NCBI GenBank assembly: GCA_035644395.1
Contig: DASQOR010000077.1
Location: forward strand, 1-64,000
DNA from: JBGPLJ01 sp035644395
GTDB taxonomy: Bacteria; Pseudomonadota; Gammaproteobacteria; Steroidobacterales; Steroidobacteraceae
Reading direction: 5' to 3'
Length of the DNA: 64,000 bases
Shown here: positions 51,344 through 60,420 of the stretch, in pieces
How the letters are laid out: each line of letters begins with the position of its first letter
Position numbering within the stretch: position 1 is the first letter of the stretch
Translations under genes and position numbers: made by a program
Notes under the pieces: model-generated
What the model saw: the letters and a program-made list of their open reading frames with translations, nothing else
What the model was told of the DNA's origin: nothing
Databases searched by the model: none

Positions 51344-51610
51344 CTAGACCGCGAGGGCTATGGCGCACGACACCTCTTCCATCTCGTAGCCCAGAACCTC
51401 GCGTGAGGTCGGGTCGATGATGGGCTTGCCCTTGCGAAAACAACCGGTATTGGCGGCCTGGCGAGCGAGCGCGACACGCGCGTCGATCGTCTCGAGAACG
51501 AACTGACCGTCCGGACGGCGCACGATCATGGTCGCCGCGCGCGGCTGGCGTTGGGCGGCATCGGCCTCCGGCACCAGCACAGCGATCACCTCGGACTGTT
51601 TCGTTTCCAC
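51344..51610 (-). CDS. Small hypothetical protein
   Basis: About 88 residues from a GTG at 51610, or 109 from a TTG at 51673. It contains TMIVRRPDGQFVLETIDARV, then NTGCFRKGKPIIDPTSREVLG and a short hydrophobic end (VSCAIALAV). No family recognised. Support for it being real comes from a strong intrinsic terminator downstream, with an intervening hairpin (51303-51310 / 51322-51329). No clear ribosome site was found for either start. Not linked by operon to its neighbours. Confidence 0.5.
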   Translation of the reverse strand: METKQSEVIAVLVPEADAAQRQPRAATMIVRRPDGQFVLETIDARVALARQAANTGCFRKGKPIIDPTSREVLGYEMEEVSCAIALAV

Positions 51611-51809
51611 GTTCGCTTGACCCCAATGGCACTTCAGCGTGCCTCGGAGAGGTAGTAGCAAGGCCCGTGCCAACGATCTTACTTGTTTATATTCAACAGG
51701 TTACTGGTTGACCGGGCAGCCGCACGCGGTGACGCGAATTGTCAGTTTTGGCCGCTGGGGTCAGGCGCGTCAGGTCGCGACGGCCCGCGGCGACAGGGTG
51801 CACGGTGCG

Positions 51810-52421
51810 CTAGGGAAGTACGACAACGCATGGCTGCTGGGCAGCCTTTAGCTCATCGCAGATTGCGCGCGCGCGGCTTTCGGTTACGGTTGAGGTCTGT
51901 AGTCGATAGAGCGTCGCAGTGCCGACCACCGCTGGATCGACGCTGTAGCCGAGGCCTGCAAGTTGCGCCGCGTGTGTCTTCACGGCTCCCTGCCAGACGC
52001 TGCGCGCGCGAGTTTCACTGCCGAATGCTCCGAGCTGCACGCGGAAAATTCCTGCCGCGGCAACCGCCGGCGGCGGGGCCTCCACCGGTGCCGCCGCCAG
52101 GGTGAGGTTCTCGACCCGGATGCGGGCCTCATCGGCGCGAGCCCCGTCGGGATGCCGCTCGACGAATTGCTGATACGCGACCGCAGAATCGCTTGCGACG
52201 GCAGCCTGCCAGTCCGCTTCTACTTTCAGGTCGTCAAGCCTGGCGCGGGCCTGCTGCACGAAATCCCCCTGCGGGTAGCGCTTGAGAAACTCGCCGTAGG
52301 CCTCGGCAGTATCCGCCTTGCGCGCGGATTCCCAGTCCGACTGCCGGGCATCGCAGGCCGCCAGCAACGTGCCGATCACGACGCTCGCGCAGACCGCAAT
52401 CAGGGCCCGCCTTGCATGCAC
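51810..52421 (-). CDS. SPOR-domain lipoprotein
   Basis: 203 residues from a GTG at 52421. Lipobox LLAAC (Cys23). Residues ~28-110 hold two TPR-like repeats (AYGEFLKRYPQGDFVQQARARL and AYQQFVERHPDGARADEARIR, quoted by halves). The C-terminal SPOR domain (~125-203) has FRVQLGAFGSETRARSVWQ and LYRLQTSTVTESRARAICDEL, which bind denuded septal peptidoglycan. Probably an outer-membrane lipoprotein acting at division sites. Divergent from the bactofilin gene, another envelope-shape protein. Confidence 0.9.
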   Translation of the reverse strand: MHARRALIAVCASVVIGTLLAACDARQSDWESARKADTAEAYGEFLKRYPQGDFVQQARARLDDLKVEADWQAAVASDSAVAYQQFVERHPDGARADEARIRVENLTLAAAPVEAPPPAVAAAGIFRVQLGAFGSETRARSVWQGAVKTHAAQLAGLGYSVDPAVVGTATLYRLQTSTVTESRARAICDELKAAQQPCVVVLP

Positions 52422-52564
52422 GAGGAGATGGTCCTTGCGTTGTCGATAGAGGCGAAATCGCGATCGATTCTACGACAAGTCAGCGACGCGCCCGCGCGGC
52501 GTCACAACAAGCTGCGCCGAATGCCATAATCGCCGCCAGTCCCCCTCGCCAGAAGGACCTTCCG

Positions 52565-52963
52565 ATGACCGAGTCCACCCATCGCCGGCTGCGCGATCAG
52601 TTCTCCGGTACGCCGACCTTCGTGGCCGAGAACATGAGGATCGTGGGCAACCTGCACGGTAACGGCCCGGTCGTGGTCTGCGGCCGCGTGGAAGGCGACG
52701 GCGAGATCACGGGCGGCATCCAGATCGCGGCCGGCGCCCGCTGGCAGGGCAACCTGCACGCGAAACATGCCATCGTGGCGGGCCAAATCGATGGCAACCT
52801 GACGATCGACGAAAAGCTCGAAGTCGGCTTCAGCGCCGTCATCAAGGGCCGGGTGCGCGCGCAGTCCATCGCGATCGCGCGCGGCGCCATCATCGAGGGG
52901 GAAATCCAGGTGACCGGCGGTGCTGCACCGGTGCACTTCTCCGAGAAGCGCACGGCCAGCTGA
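52565..52963 (+). CDS. Bactofilin-family polymer-forming protein
   Basis: 132 residues. The DUF583 beta-helix core spans ~20-115 with the periodic pattern of bactofilins (ENMRIVGNLHGNGPVVVCGR, GEITGGIQIAAGARWQGNL, LEVGFSAVIKGRV, ARGAIIEGEIQVTGG). Bactofilins form non-polar membrane-associated filaments that localise cell-wall enzymes. Short N- and C-terminal tails are typical. The ATG at 52565 has AGAAGGA seven to eight bases upstream. It is divergent from the SPOR lipoprotein. Confidence 0.93.
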   Translation: MTESTHRRLRDQFSGTPTFVAENMRIVGNLHGNGPVVVCGRVEGDGEITGGIQIAAGARWQGNLHAKHAIVAGQIDGNLTIDEKLEVGFSAVIKGRVRAQSIAIARGAIIEGEIQVTGGAAPVHFSEKRTAS

Positions 52964-52990
52964 CGGCTGCGGACGAACCCGTCCCCGTAT

Positions 52991-55510
52991 TCAATTGCAG
53001 GCGGCGAGTCCGTCTATCCACTGCGTAAGAAGCGCGACGCCGGCCGTGTCCACCAGGTTGCTCGCGAGCGGCGGCATCTGGTCGACATCGCGCCGATTCA
53101 CGCGCGCCACCAGCACCGAACTCGCCGCACTGCCCGGCGTAATGATCTTCGCGGCGGCGCCCAGACCCAGATCGCCGGCCTGCGGCGTCGCAAGGCATGC
53201 GTTCGTCATGTTGAGCGGCGTCGTATAGCGAAAGTCGAGAGTGACCGGCGTCGGGCCGCCCGGGCGGTGGCACTGCGCGCAATTCGCGTGCAGGTAGGCG
53301 CGTGCGCGTTCGGGCACCGTCCCCGAGCCGGCCACAAGATCGGGCAAGGCCGGCAACGTCGAGGGGTCCGCGGCGATTGGCGGCGTCAGCGTATTGATGG
53401 CGTTGAGCGTCACGACCTGGTTTGCCGTGCGGCCGGTCGTCGGGTAGGTGAAATTGCGATTCATCTGCGCCGTTTCGAGGCCAAGCGCGCGCCCCGCAAC
53501 TGCGGTATGGCACTGCAGGCAGCCGGCTTCGCTCGGATAGATCCAGGTCTGTGCTCCCCAGACCTTCGTCGCGCCACCCGACACGAGCGTCGCGTCGGTC
53601 TGCGCATCGTTCCATTGATAACTGTAGCCCGCCCAGCTGCCATCGCTGTGATGCATGAACAGCCGGGTCTCGACGAGCGTCGTGCCCAGCCGGAAATTCT
53701 TCACCAGGATCGAGCCGTTCGGCGGCGTCCAGTCGCCGTCACCAGCAACGGCCATGTTCTGCCCGTTCGGCAGAGCGATCCAACGGTCCTTGACGGCGCC
53801 GTCCGACCAGAACGGCGCGTTCACCGTGTAGGGAATCAACCCGGACGCCGGTTGTGTCGGATCGCTTGCATCGACGCAGCCGCTGGCCGCCAGGCTGACG
53901 GGGATCGTGCCGCCGCCCGCGCCGGCCAGGAACGTGAGGTGATAGAGGCCCCCGCCGTAGTCGAGCACGTACAACTCGCCGTCGACGGCCTGGGCGAACG
54001 ATGAAACATTGAAGGGTGCCGTCAGCAGATTCGTGACGGTGAAGCCACCCGAGGTGTTCGGCTGCAATGTCCACAGCCGTTGGGAGACATAGTCCGCGAA
54101 GATGTATCGCCCGACGAGCGTCGTCGCTTGTGTGCCGCGATAGACATAGCCGCCGGTGATCGACTGGCCGTCGGCGTGGGTGTATTCCGCCACCGGGTCA
54201 ATGAAGCCCGACGAGGGACAGCCGGTCATGTCGTAGGCGTGAAGGCCCTCGCGGCAACGCCAACCGTAATTGCCACCGCGCTGAACGATGTCGACCTCTT
54301 CATAGGCGCCCTGGCCGACGTCTCCGACCCACAGCTCGCCGCTCTGCCGGTCGAAGCTCCAGCGCCAGGGATTGCGCAGTCCGTAGGCATAGATCTCCGG
54401 ACAGCTCAGGCCGTTCGTGGTGGGCCCGCATTTTGGATTTGTCGCGAAGGGATTGGTCGATGGAATCACGTAGGCGGGGGCCGTTTCCGCCCCGACATCG
54501 ATGCGTAACATCTTGCCGAGCATCGTCGTCAAGGACTGGCCGTTGCCGATCGGACCGTTCTGCGTATGCGCGTCGCCGCCGCCACCGCCGTCGCCGAATC
54601 CGATGTACAGGAATCCATCGGGGCCGAAGTTGATGTTGCCGCCGTTGTGGTTGTCTTCCGGCTGATTGAGCGTGAGCCAGATCTTCTCGCTCGCCGTATC
54701 GAGCGTCAGTCCGCCGTCGGTTGTCCTGAATGAGGAAATGCGCGATACGCGGCTGCCGCCATTGCCTGCGGTGTACGACAGGAAGACGCGCGGATCGGTT
54801 GGAAAATTTGGATGAAAAGCCATGCCGAGGAGGCCGAGCTCGCCGCCAGATGCCACGCGACTGGTGATGTCGATGAAGGTGTTGGTGACCGGCGTCGCCG
54901 TGTTCGGGAACACGAGAACGCGCCCGCCTTGCTGCACGACAAACCAGCGCGAGGAATTGCCCGGCGCCTGCAGCGCAAGAATCGGGCTCGAAAAACTGAG
55001 GTTGGTAAAAACACGATCCAGGCGCGCACCGTCCGTGCGCGGCGGCATGCCGGCGAGACAGGTTGTATTGCTCGGACGCGCGTCGAGCCCGACGACTGCC
55101 GTCGCCGGCGTCGTGATGTTCACGGGCGCCGAGTCAGCCGAAACGTTGGCCGGCGTGGCGCCGTCGTACGCCCGCACGGTGTAGCTGTAGGCCGTGCTCG
55201 CCGCGAGCCCCGAGTCGGTGTAGCTCGTCGCAGCGGTGGTTGCGATCTCAGTCCCACCGCGCAGTACGCGATAGCCGGCAAGGCCGGCACCGCCGCTGTC
55301 CGTCGAGGCGGACCAGGTGAGCGCGACCTGCGTGGGGCCGGACGCCGTCGCAGCGAGGTTCTGCGGCGCGGTCGGAGCCGTGGTATCCGGTGGCGGAGGC
55401 GGTGGCGGAGTCCCTCCCCCATCATCGCCGCCGCCGCAAGCTTGAAGCAGGAGCGCCGCCAGCATCGCAGCGCTCCATGCCGCTCCGCGAAATCGTTCCG
55501 TCAATCGCAT
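52991..55510 (-). CDS. Large lipoprotein: FnIII + PQQ-type sugar dehydrogenase + diheme cytochrome c
   Basis: 839 residues. Lipobox LQAC (Cys25), then GGGDDGGGT and a run of seven prolines. Fibronectin type III (~45-135). A glucose/sorbosone dehydrogenase-like beta-propeller (~150-540) has LLGMAFHPNFPTDPRVFLSY, NHNGGNINFGPDGFLYIGFG, and YGLRNPWRWSFD. The C-terminal cytochrome region (~560-839) has CLQCH (664) and CAQCH (744) heme-binding motifs and YTVNAPFWSDGAVKDRW. One polypeptide could thus oxidise a sugar or alcohol at the cell surface and pass electrons to its own hemes. PQQ dependence is inferred from the family. Minus strand, alone, divergent from GDPD. Confidence 0.87.
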   Translation of the reverse strand: MRLTERFRGAAWSAAMLAALLLQACGGGDDGGGTPPPPPPPDTTAPTAPQNLAATASGPTQVALTWSASTDSGGAGLAGYRVLRGGTEIATTAATSYTDSGLAASTAYSYTVRAYDGATPANVSADSAPVNITTPATAVVGLDARPSNTTCLAGMPPRTDGARLDRVFTNLSFSSPILALQAPGNSSRWFVVQQGGRVLVFPNTATPVTNTFIDITSRVASGGELGLLGMAFHPNFPTDPRVFLSYTAGNGGSRVSRISSFRTTDGGLTLDTASEKIWLTLNQPEDNHNGGNINFGPDGFLYIGFGDGGGGGDAHTQNGPIGNGQSLTTMLGKMLRIDVGAETAPAYVIPSTNPFATNPKCGPTTNGLSCPEIYAYGLRNPWRWSFDRQSGELWVGDVGQGAYEEVDIVQRGGNYGWRCREGLHAYDMTGCPSSGFIDPVAEYTHADGQSITGGYVYRGTQATTLVGRYIFADYVSQRLWTLQPNTSGGFTVTNLLTAPFNVSSFAQAVDGELYVLDYGGGLYHLTFLAGAGGGTIPVSLAASGCVDASDPTQPASGLIPYTVNAPFWSDGAVKDRWIALPNGQNMAVAGDGDWTPPNGSILVKNFRLGTTLVETRLFMHHSDGSWAGYSYQWNDAQTDATLVSGGATKVWGAQTWIYPSEAGCLQCHTAVAGRALGLETAQMNRNFTYPTTGRTANQVVTLNAINTLTPPIAADPSTLPALPDLVAGSGTVPERARAYLHANCAQCHRPGGPTPVTLDFRYTTPLNMTNACLATPQAGDLGLGAAAKIITPGSAASSVLVARVNRRDVDQMPPLASNLVDTAGVALLTQWIDGLAACN

Positions 55511-55676
55511 CGGCTCACCGCCCTATAATGCCGGGTCCGTGCCGGCTATTGTCCACGCCGGCAGCGCAATAGGAACACGCGCGACCGTCGGGATTCAGAG
55601 ACAGGAATTTGAAAATCATGCACTTGCGCCCGAATGTCGCGCGACCCATCGCTGCGCGACCTACCTCCGCACCCGC

Positions 55677-56438
55677 ATGACCCTGCCAGCGCGCCTGATC
55701 CATCTGGTCGCCCATCGGGGCAACGCCCGCGAGTTCCCGGAGAATACGCTGCCCGCCCTGCAATCGGCCATCGATCTCGGCGTGCGCTTCCTCGAGTTCG
55801 ATGTGCAGCTTTCGACCGACGGCGTGCCGATGGTGATCCACGACCACGAGCTGATGCGCACGGCCGGTATCGCCGGCTGCGTACATGACATGACCGCGGC
55901 GGAGCTCAGGCAGATCCCTGTCGGCGAACCCGCGCGCTTCGGCGAGCGCTTCGCGAAAGTGCGCATCGCGACGCTCGCCGAGACGTTGCGCCTGCTCGAC
56001 TCGCGACCGCAGCTGACGCTGTTCGTTGAGGTGAAGCGCGCAAGCCTCAACCGCTTCGGGCACGAGCAGGTCATGCACCGCGTGTGCGAGGTCCTCAAAC
56101 CGCAGCGCGCGCAGTGCGTGGTCATCTCCTTCGATCTGCCGGCCGTGCATCTTGCGCGACAGGCGGGCGGCTTCAAGGTGGGCTGGGTCCTGCCGGAATA
56201 CGACGAACACGCCCGCCTCAAGTTCGAGGCCGTCAAGCCCGACTTCCTCTTCTGCGATCACGAAAAGCTGCCCGCCGGCGGCGCCAAGCTTTGGCGCGGG
56301 CCGTGGCGCTGGGCGCTCTATGAGGTCGAAACGCCGGAGCTCGCGCTGGCGCTTGCCGAACGCGGGGCCGATTTCGTGGAATCAATGGCGGTAGCCCCGA
56401 TGATCGAAGGCTTCAAGGCGCTCACGAGGACGGCCTGA
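55677..56438 (+). CDS. Glycerophosphodiester phosphodiesterase
   Basis: 253 residues. It hydrolyses glycerophosphodiesters to glycerol-3-phosphate and an alcohol. GDPD signatures are VAHRGNAREFPENTLPA (catalytic His13, Arg, Glu), FLEFDVQLSTDGVPMVIHDH (metal-binding Glu/Asp and His), and LFVEVKRASL. No signal peptide, so cytosolic like UgpQ. The ATG at 55677 is selected; upstream residues are non-family. The stop TGA overlaps the next ATG (TGATG), so product and the next enzyme (GlpD-like) are coupled. Confidence 0.92.
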   Translation: MTLPARLIHLVAHRGNAREFPENTLPALQSAIDLGVRFLEFDVQLSTDGVPMVIHDHELMRTAGIAGCVHDMTAAELRQIPVGEPARFGERFAKVRIATLAETLRLLDSRPQLTLFVEVKRASLNRFGHEQVMHRVCEVLKPQRAQCVVISFDLPAVHLARQAGGFKVGWVLPEYDEHARLKFEAVKPDFLFCDHEKLPAGGAKLWRGPWRWALYEVETPELALALAERGADFVESMAVAPMIEGFKALTRTA

Positions 56439-57646
56439 TGCGCCACTACGACGTCGTAGTGGTCGGTGGCGGCATTCACGGCGTGGGAGTCGCGCAGGCT
56501 GCGGCGGCCGCGGGACACTCGGTCCTGCTCCTCGAGAAGAGCGACCTGGCCAACGGCACCTCATCGCGCTCGAGCAAGCTCATCCACGGCGGCCTGCGCT
56601 ATCTCGAGAGCGCGCAGTGGCGGCTCGTGCGCGAAAGCTTGCGCGAGCGGCGGATCCTGCTCGACATCGCTCCCGAGCTGGTGCACCTGGTGGCATTTCA
56701 CCTGCCGGTCTATCGGTCGACCCGGCGACGCCCGTGGCAGCTGCGGCTCGGGCTCACGATGTACGCGGCGCTCGGCGGTTTCGATCGCACGACGCGTTTC
56801 GGCTCGCTGCCGCGCAGCGAATGGCATCGGCTAGACGGTCTCGAAACGGAAGGCCTCGGGACGGTGCTGCGCTATTGCGACGGCCAGACGGACGACGCGC
56901 TGCTCACGCGTTCGGTCATGGCTTCGGCGCAGAAGCTCGGCGCCGAACTCGCATTGCCGGCGACCTTCGTCGACGCGCAACTCATCGATGAGGGCGTGGA
57001 CGTGCGCTGCACGCATCGCGGGCGGCCCGAGCATCTGCGCGCCCGCGTCCTCGTCAATGCGGCCGGACCGTGGGCGAATACGGTTGCGACGCGCATCTCG
57101 CCGACCGCGGTGCTGCCCGCGGTGGAACTCATGCAGGGAACGCACCTGATCGTGCCGGGCGAACTTGCGCAGGGCATTTACTACGTCGAGAGTCCGCGCG
57201 ACGGGCGCGCTGTCTTCGTCATGCCGTGGTACGGCCAGATCCTCATCGGCACCACTGAAACACGCTATCGCGGGAATCCCGACCAGGTCGCGCCGCTCGC
57301 GGCGGAACGGCATTACCTGTTGTCGATCCTCAGGCGCTACTTTCCGGGCTTGCTTCACTCGGCGATCGCGGCCAATCACCAGGCCTTCGCCGGGTTGCGC
57401 GTGCTGCCGGTCGGCAAGGGCCATGCATTTCACCGGTCGCGCGAGACTCTGCTGATCGCCGACCGGAATTCGCGGCCGCGCAGCGTCAGCATTTACGGCG
57501 GCAAGCTGACCGGCTGGCGCGCGACCGCGGAGCACGTCATGCACCGCATCGCGGGATCGCTGCCGGACCGCAAGGCGCGTGCCGACACGACGCGCCTCAG
57601 GATCGATCCGTGTCCCGTGCCTGACAGGTCCGCAGTCCAACCGTAG
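56438..57646 (+). CDS. glpD: Glycerol-3-phosphate dehydrogenase (GlpD-like, short form)
   Basis: 402 residues, FAD-dependent, oxidises glycerol-3-phosphate to dihydroxyacetone phosphate and feeds the quinone pool. Motifs are VVVGGGIHGVGVAQAAAAAG (FAD), NGTSSRSSKLIHGGLRYLES (the diagnostic GlpD block), and VNAAGPWANTVA, with HLIVPGE and FVMPWYGQILIGTTE in the substrate domain. E. coli GlpD has about 100 more residues, forming a C-terminal cap that is missing here. Coupled to GDPD upstream; the FGGY kinase follows 38 bases later, so the three make a glycerophosphodiester salvage set. Confidence 0.85.
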   Translation: MRHYDVVVVGGGIHGVGVAQAAAAAGHSVLLLEKSDLANGTSSRSSKLIHGGLRYLESAQWRLVRESLRERRILLDIAPELVHLVAFHLPVYRSTRRRPWQLRLGLTMYAALGGFDRTTRFGSLPRSEWHRLDGLETEGLGTVLRYCDGQTDDALLTRSVMASAQKLGAELALPATFVDAQLIDEGVDVRCTHRGRPEHLRARVLVNAAGPWANTVATRISPTAVLPAVELMQGTHLIVPGELAQGIYYVESPRDGRAVFVMPWYGQILIGTTETRYRGNPDQVAPLAAERHYLLSILRRYFPGLLHSAIAANHQAFAGLRVLPVGKGHAFHRSRETLLIADRNSRPRSVSIYGGKLTGWRATAEHVMHRIAGSLPDRKARADTTRLRIDPCPVPDRSAVQP

Positions 57647-57684
57647 AATGGGCGCTATCGGTGGCCACAAGGAGTCCGGCCCGC

Positions 57685-59121
57685 ATGAGAGAACCGCTTT
57701 ATCTGGCAGTCGATCAGGGCGGGCATGCCAGCCGTGCGCTCGTCTTCGAGCGCGATGGACGCGCGCTGACGTCGGCATTCGCCGCCATTGGCACCGCACG
57801 CAATGCGCTTGGGCACGTCGAACATGATGGCGACGAGCTGCTTCTCGCGACGCGACAGGCCATCGACGATGTCGCGCAGCATCTCGGCGCGCGTGTGCGG
57901 GACATCGCGGCAGCGGGCCTCGTAACGCAACGCTCCACGATCGTCTGCTGGGATCGCGCAACCGGCGCTCCCTTGTCACCGGCCATCTCCTGGCAGGATC
58001 GCCGCAACGCGAAGTGGCTCGATCGGTTCGCGGCGCGCGCCGAGTGGATCAAGAGCCACACGGGCCTCGTCCTCTCGCCGCACTATGGCGCGAGCAAGAT
58101 GCGCTGGTGTCTCGATCACCTGCAGGCCGTCAAGCGGGCCGCGGCGGAGCGTCGGCTCGCCGTCGGACCGCTCTCGAGTTTTCTTGCGTTCCGGCTGATC
58201 GAGGACTCGCCCTTCATCGTCGATCCCGCCAATGCCTCGCGCACCCTGCTCTACGATCCTGACGCCCTCGACTGGTCGGCGGAGCTGCTCGATGTCTTTG
58301 GAATCGCGCGAGAACTCCTGCCGCTCTGCCGTTCGAGCATTGCCGCCCATGGAGTCCTGCGGGTCGCACAACATCCGGTACCGCTGACCGTCATGACGGG
58401 GGATCAATCCGCAGTCCCGTTCGCCTGGGGCGCTCCCGCCGATGATTGTGTCTTCGTCAACGTCGGCACGGGCGCCTTCGCGCAGCGGGCGCTCGGCGTG
58501 CCTCTTCCCGGAGGGTCGGGGCTGCTCGAAAGCGTCGTGCTCAACGACGGCCATCGATCGACCCGCGCACACGAAGGCACGGTCAACGGCGCAGGCAGCG
58601 CATTGCAGTGGTTCGCGGAGGCGGAAGGTGTCGACAGCGCACGCATGCTGGAAGCTCTCGACAGCACCGACGTCGCGGCCCTCAATCCGCCGCTCTTCCT
58701 GAACGGCGTATCCGGGCTCGGCTCGCCGTTCTGGGTCAGCGACTTCGATACGCGCTTTCTCGGTACCGGCACCACGCTCGAGAAATTCGTCGCCGTGGTC
58801 GAGAGCATCGCATTTCTCATCCGCGTCAACGTCGACGAAATGCGTCGCACCGAGCCGCCGATCCGTACGCTCATCCTGACCGGGGGACTGACTCGCTCCG
58901 ACTATTTCTGCCGCTGCCTTGCCGAGTTGGTCGAGCTCGACGTGCGACGCATGGACGAACCGGAAGCGAGTGCGCGCGGCGTCGCGTGCCTCGCGGCGGG
59001 ACTGCCGGAAAGCTGGCGCGCCGGTGCGCAGACGGAGTTCGATTTCGCGACCAACGGAGCGCTGCTCGCCCGATACGTCGCCTGGCTTCGCAACCTCAAG
59101 CAGAACCTCGCGACGCGCTGA
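57685..59121 (+). CDS. FGGY-family carbohydrate kinase, glycerol kinase-like
   Basis: 478 residues. N-terminal phosphate loop LAVDQGGHASRALVFE, then LVTQRSTIVCWDRATGAPLSPAISWQDRR, GDQSAVPFAW (catalytic Asp), NVGTGAF and TGGLTRSDYFCRCLAEL. It clearly belongs with glycerol kinases, yet the glycerol-contacting NQRET motif reads TQRST (Ser in place of Glu84 of E. coli GlpK), so glycerol as substrate is not certain. The ATG at 57685 follows AAGGAG by ten bases; an upstream GTG at 57661 is less likely. Its place after GDPD and GlpD argues for glycerol or a similar polyol. Confidence 0.8.
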   Translation: MREPLYLAVDQGGHASRALVFERDGRALTSAFAAIGTARNALGHVEHDGDELLLATRQAIDDVAQHLGARVRDIAAAGLVTQRSTIVCWDRATGAPLSPAISWQDRRNAKWLDRFAARAEWIKSHTGLVLSPHYGASKMRWCLDHLQAVKRAAAERRLAVGPLSSFLAFRLIEDSPFIVDPANASRTLLYDPDALDWSAELLDVFGIARELLPLCRSSIAAHGVLRVAQHPVPLTVMTGDQSAVPFAWGAPADDCVFVNVGTGAFAQRALGVPLPGGSGLLESVVLNDGHRSTRAHEGTVNGAGSALQWFAEAEGVDSARMLEALDSTDVAALNPPLFLNGVSGLGSPFWVSDFDTRFLGTGTTLEKFVAVVESIAFLIRVNVDEMRRTEPPIRTLILTGGLTRSDYFCRCLAELVELDVRRMDEPEASARGVACLAAGLPESWRAGAQTEFDFATNGALLARYVAWLRNLKQNLATR

Positions 59122-59134
59122 CCGCGATCCGCGA

Positions 59135-59878
59135 TCAGTCGTGCCAACTGCGCTGCCGTGCGTCCTTTTCGGCCGCTCCATCCATCGGTTCGCCCGCCAT
59201 GGTCGCATCGACCGTGCGCAGCACGGCTTCGGGCATGGCAGTGCCCGCCTGCTCCATGCCGCCCGTGACCGAGGCATCGATCCGCGTCAGCAGGTCGACC
59301 CGCCAGTCAACGCCGTCGCGGCAGGCGAGCCCTGCCAGGTCATCGCGCGCCCGCATGCGAAACGTGCGGCAGTAGTCGCCTGCCTTCGCACGAAAACTGA
59401 TTCCGATTGCTATCGGGGCGTCGCGCGCTTGCTCGCTCACCAGCTGATCCGACAAGGCCGCGGCGAGTTCGCCGCGTGCGATCAGGTTGCCGTCGCGTGC
59501 TTGCAGCGGGCCGGGCCGCTGCATGAGCAATTGGCCGATCACGGCGCCGGCCGCAAGACTTGCCGCGATCGCGCCAAGCTGCGGCCAGGACCAGGGTCGG
59601 CGTTCACGCGCAGTTCGCGCTTCGCGCTTCACATTGATGTCGGTGACCTTGGCGGGCGCAGGTGCCCGAGCGCCGACTGCTGCCAGCAGCCGGTCCGGCA
59701 CAGGCTCCCTCAGAACGGGGTCGAAGGCCCCTCGCACACGCGCTATCAGTGCGCGATGACGGGCAACTCGCTGCGCCAGTGCGACGTTTGCCGCGATGGC
59801 CGCCTCCAGCTCCGAGCGCGTGGCGGCGTCGAGCTCGCCGTCGACGTATGCCGTCAAGACTTCGTCGGAGACGTTCAT
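59135..59878 (-). CDS. Membrane anti-sigma factor
   Basis: 247 residues. The N-terminal cytosolic domain has the anti-sigma opening SDEVLTAYVDGELDAATRSELEAAI with no HxxxCxxC zinc motif. A single membrane helix lies at ~97-118 (LGAIAASLAAGAVIGQLLM), and an outer domain of ~125 residues has two Cys (YCRTF, LACRDG) that could form a disulphide. It holds the adjacent ECF sigma inactive until an envelope signal arrives. The ATG at 59878 overlaps the sigma stop by four bases. Confidence 0.85.
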   Translation of the reverse strand: MNVSDEVLTAYVDGELDAATRSELEAAIAANVALAQRVARHRALIARVRGAFDPVLREPVPDRLLAAVGARAPAPAKVTDINVKREARTARERRPWSWPQLGAIAASLAAGAVIGQLLMQRPGPLQARDGNLIARGELAAALSDQLVSEQARDAPIAIGISFRAKAGDYCRTFRMRARDDLAGLACRDGVDWRVDLLTRIDASVTGGMEQAGTAMPEAVLRTVDATMAGEPMDGAAEKDARQRSWHD

Positions 59879-60381
59879 GGCGCGACTCCCGGTGCGGGTT
59901 CGAGAATGAGAGCGAGCGCTTCGCGGGCGCGCGCCAGCCGGCTCGTGAGCGTGCCGATGGGCACCTCAAGTATCGTCGCGGCTTCCTTGTAGGAAAGTCC
60001 TTCGATGAGCACCAGGGCCACGGCCACTCGCTGATCCTCCGGCAACTGTGCGAGTGCATTCTCGATCACCAGCAGCTCCAGGTGCGACGCGCTCGACGGC
60101 TCAGCGACATTCTCGCCGAGCTCCGCGGGCGCGAGCACGCGGCTACGGCGGCCGCGGGCCCGCACCTCGTCGATCCATGCATTTCTCAAGATGCCGAACA
60201 TCCAGCTCTCCAGCCTCGAATCGGGACGCCATTGGTCGAGCCGCGTGAGGGCGCGTTCGATCGTGATCTGCACGAGATCGTCGGCGTCATCGGGATGGCG
60301 CACGAGGGCGCGCGCAAAGCGTCGCAAGCGTGGCAGCAACCCGATGATCTGCTCGCGCAGCGCCTCGATCGACGTGGTCAT
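59875..60381 (-). CDS. ECF RNA polymerase sigma factor
   Basis: 168 residues. Region 2: LLPRLRRFARALVRHPDDADDLVQITIERAL and SRLESWMFGILRNAWIDEVRA (quoted by block; core binding and -10 recognition). Region 4: LAQLPEDQRVAVALVLIEGLSYKEAA and VPIGTLTSRLARAREAL, the -35 reader. Regions 1 and 3 are absent, as in all ECF sigmas. It is followed by its anti-sigma. Its own promoter carries the same GGAA...TCGT signature as the divergent subtilase promoter, which argues for autoregulation. The ATG at 60381 has GAGG six bases upstream. Confidence 0.93.
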   Translation of the reverse strand: MTTSIEALREQIIGLLPRLRRFARALVRHPDDADDLVQITIERALTRLDQWRPDSRLESWMFGILRNAWIDEVRARGRRSRVLAPAELGENVAEPSSASHLELLVIENALAQLPEDQRVAVALVLIEGLSYKEAATILEVPIGTLTSRLARAREALALILEPAPGVAP

Positions 60382-60394
60382 GCAGCCTCACTAG

Positions 60395-60420
60395 GGAATA
60401 AAACGAACCCGCCGGTCGTT
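60395..60420 (+). promoter_or_regulatory. ECF-type promoter P1 (subtilase)
   Basis: -35 block GGAATAAA (60395-60402), nine bases, -10 block CCGGTCGTT (60412-60420). This is the GGAA...CGTT architecture of ECF sigmas with 17 bases between GGAAT and CGTT. About 34 bases of leader to the ATG at 60461. It is superimposed on P2 on the other strand. Confidence 0.8.
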
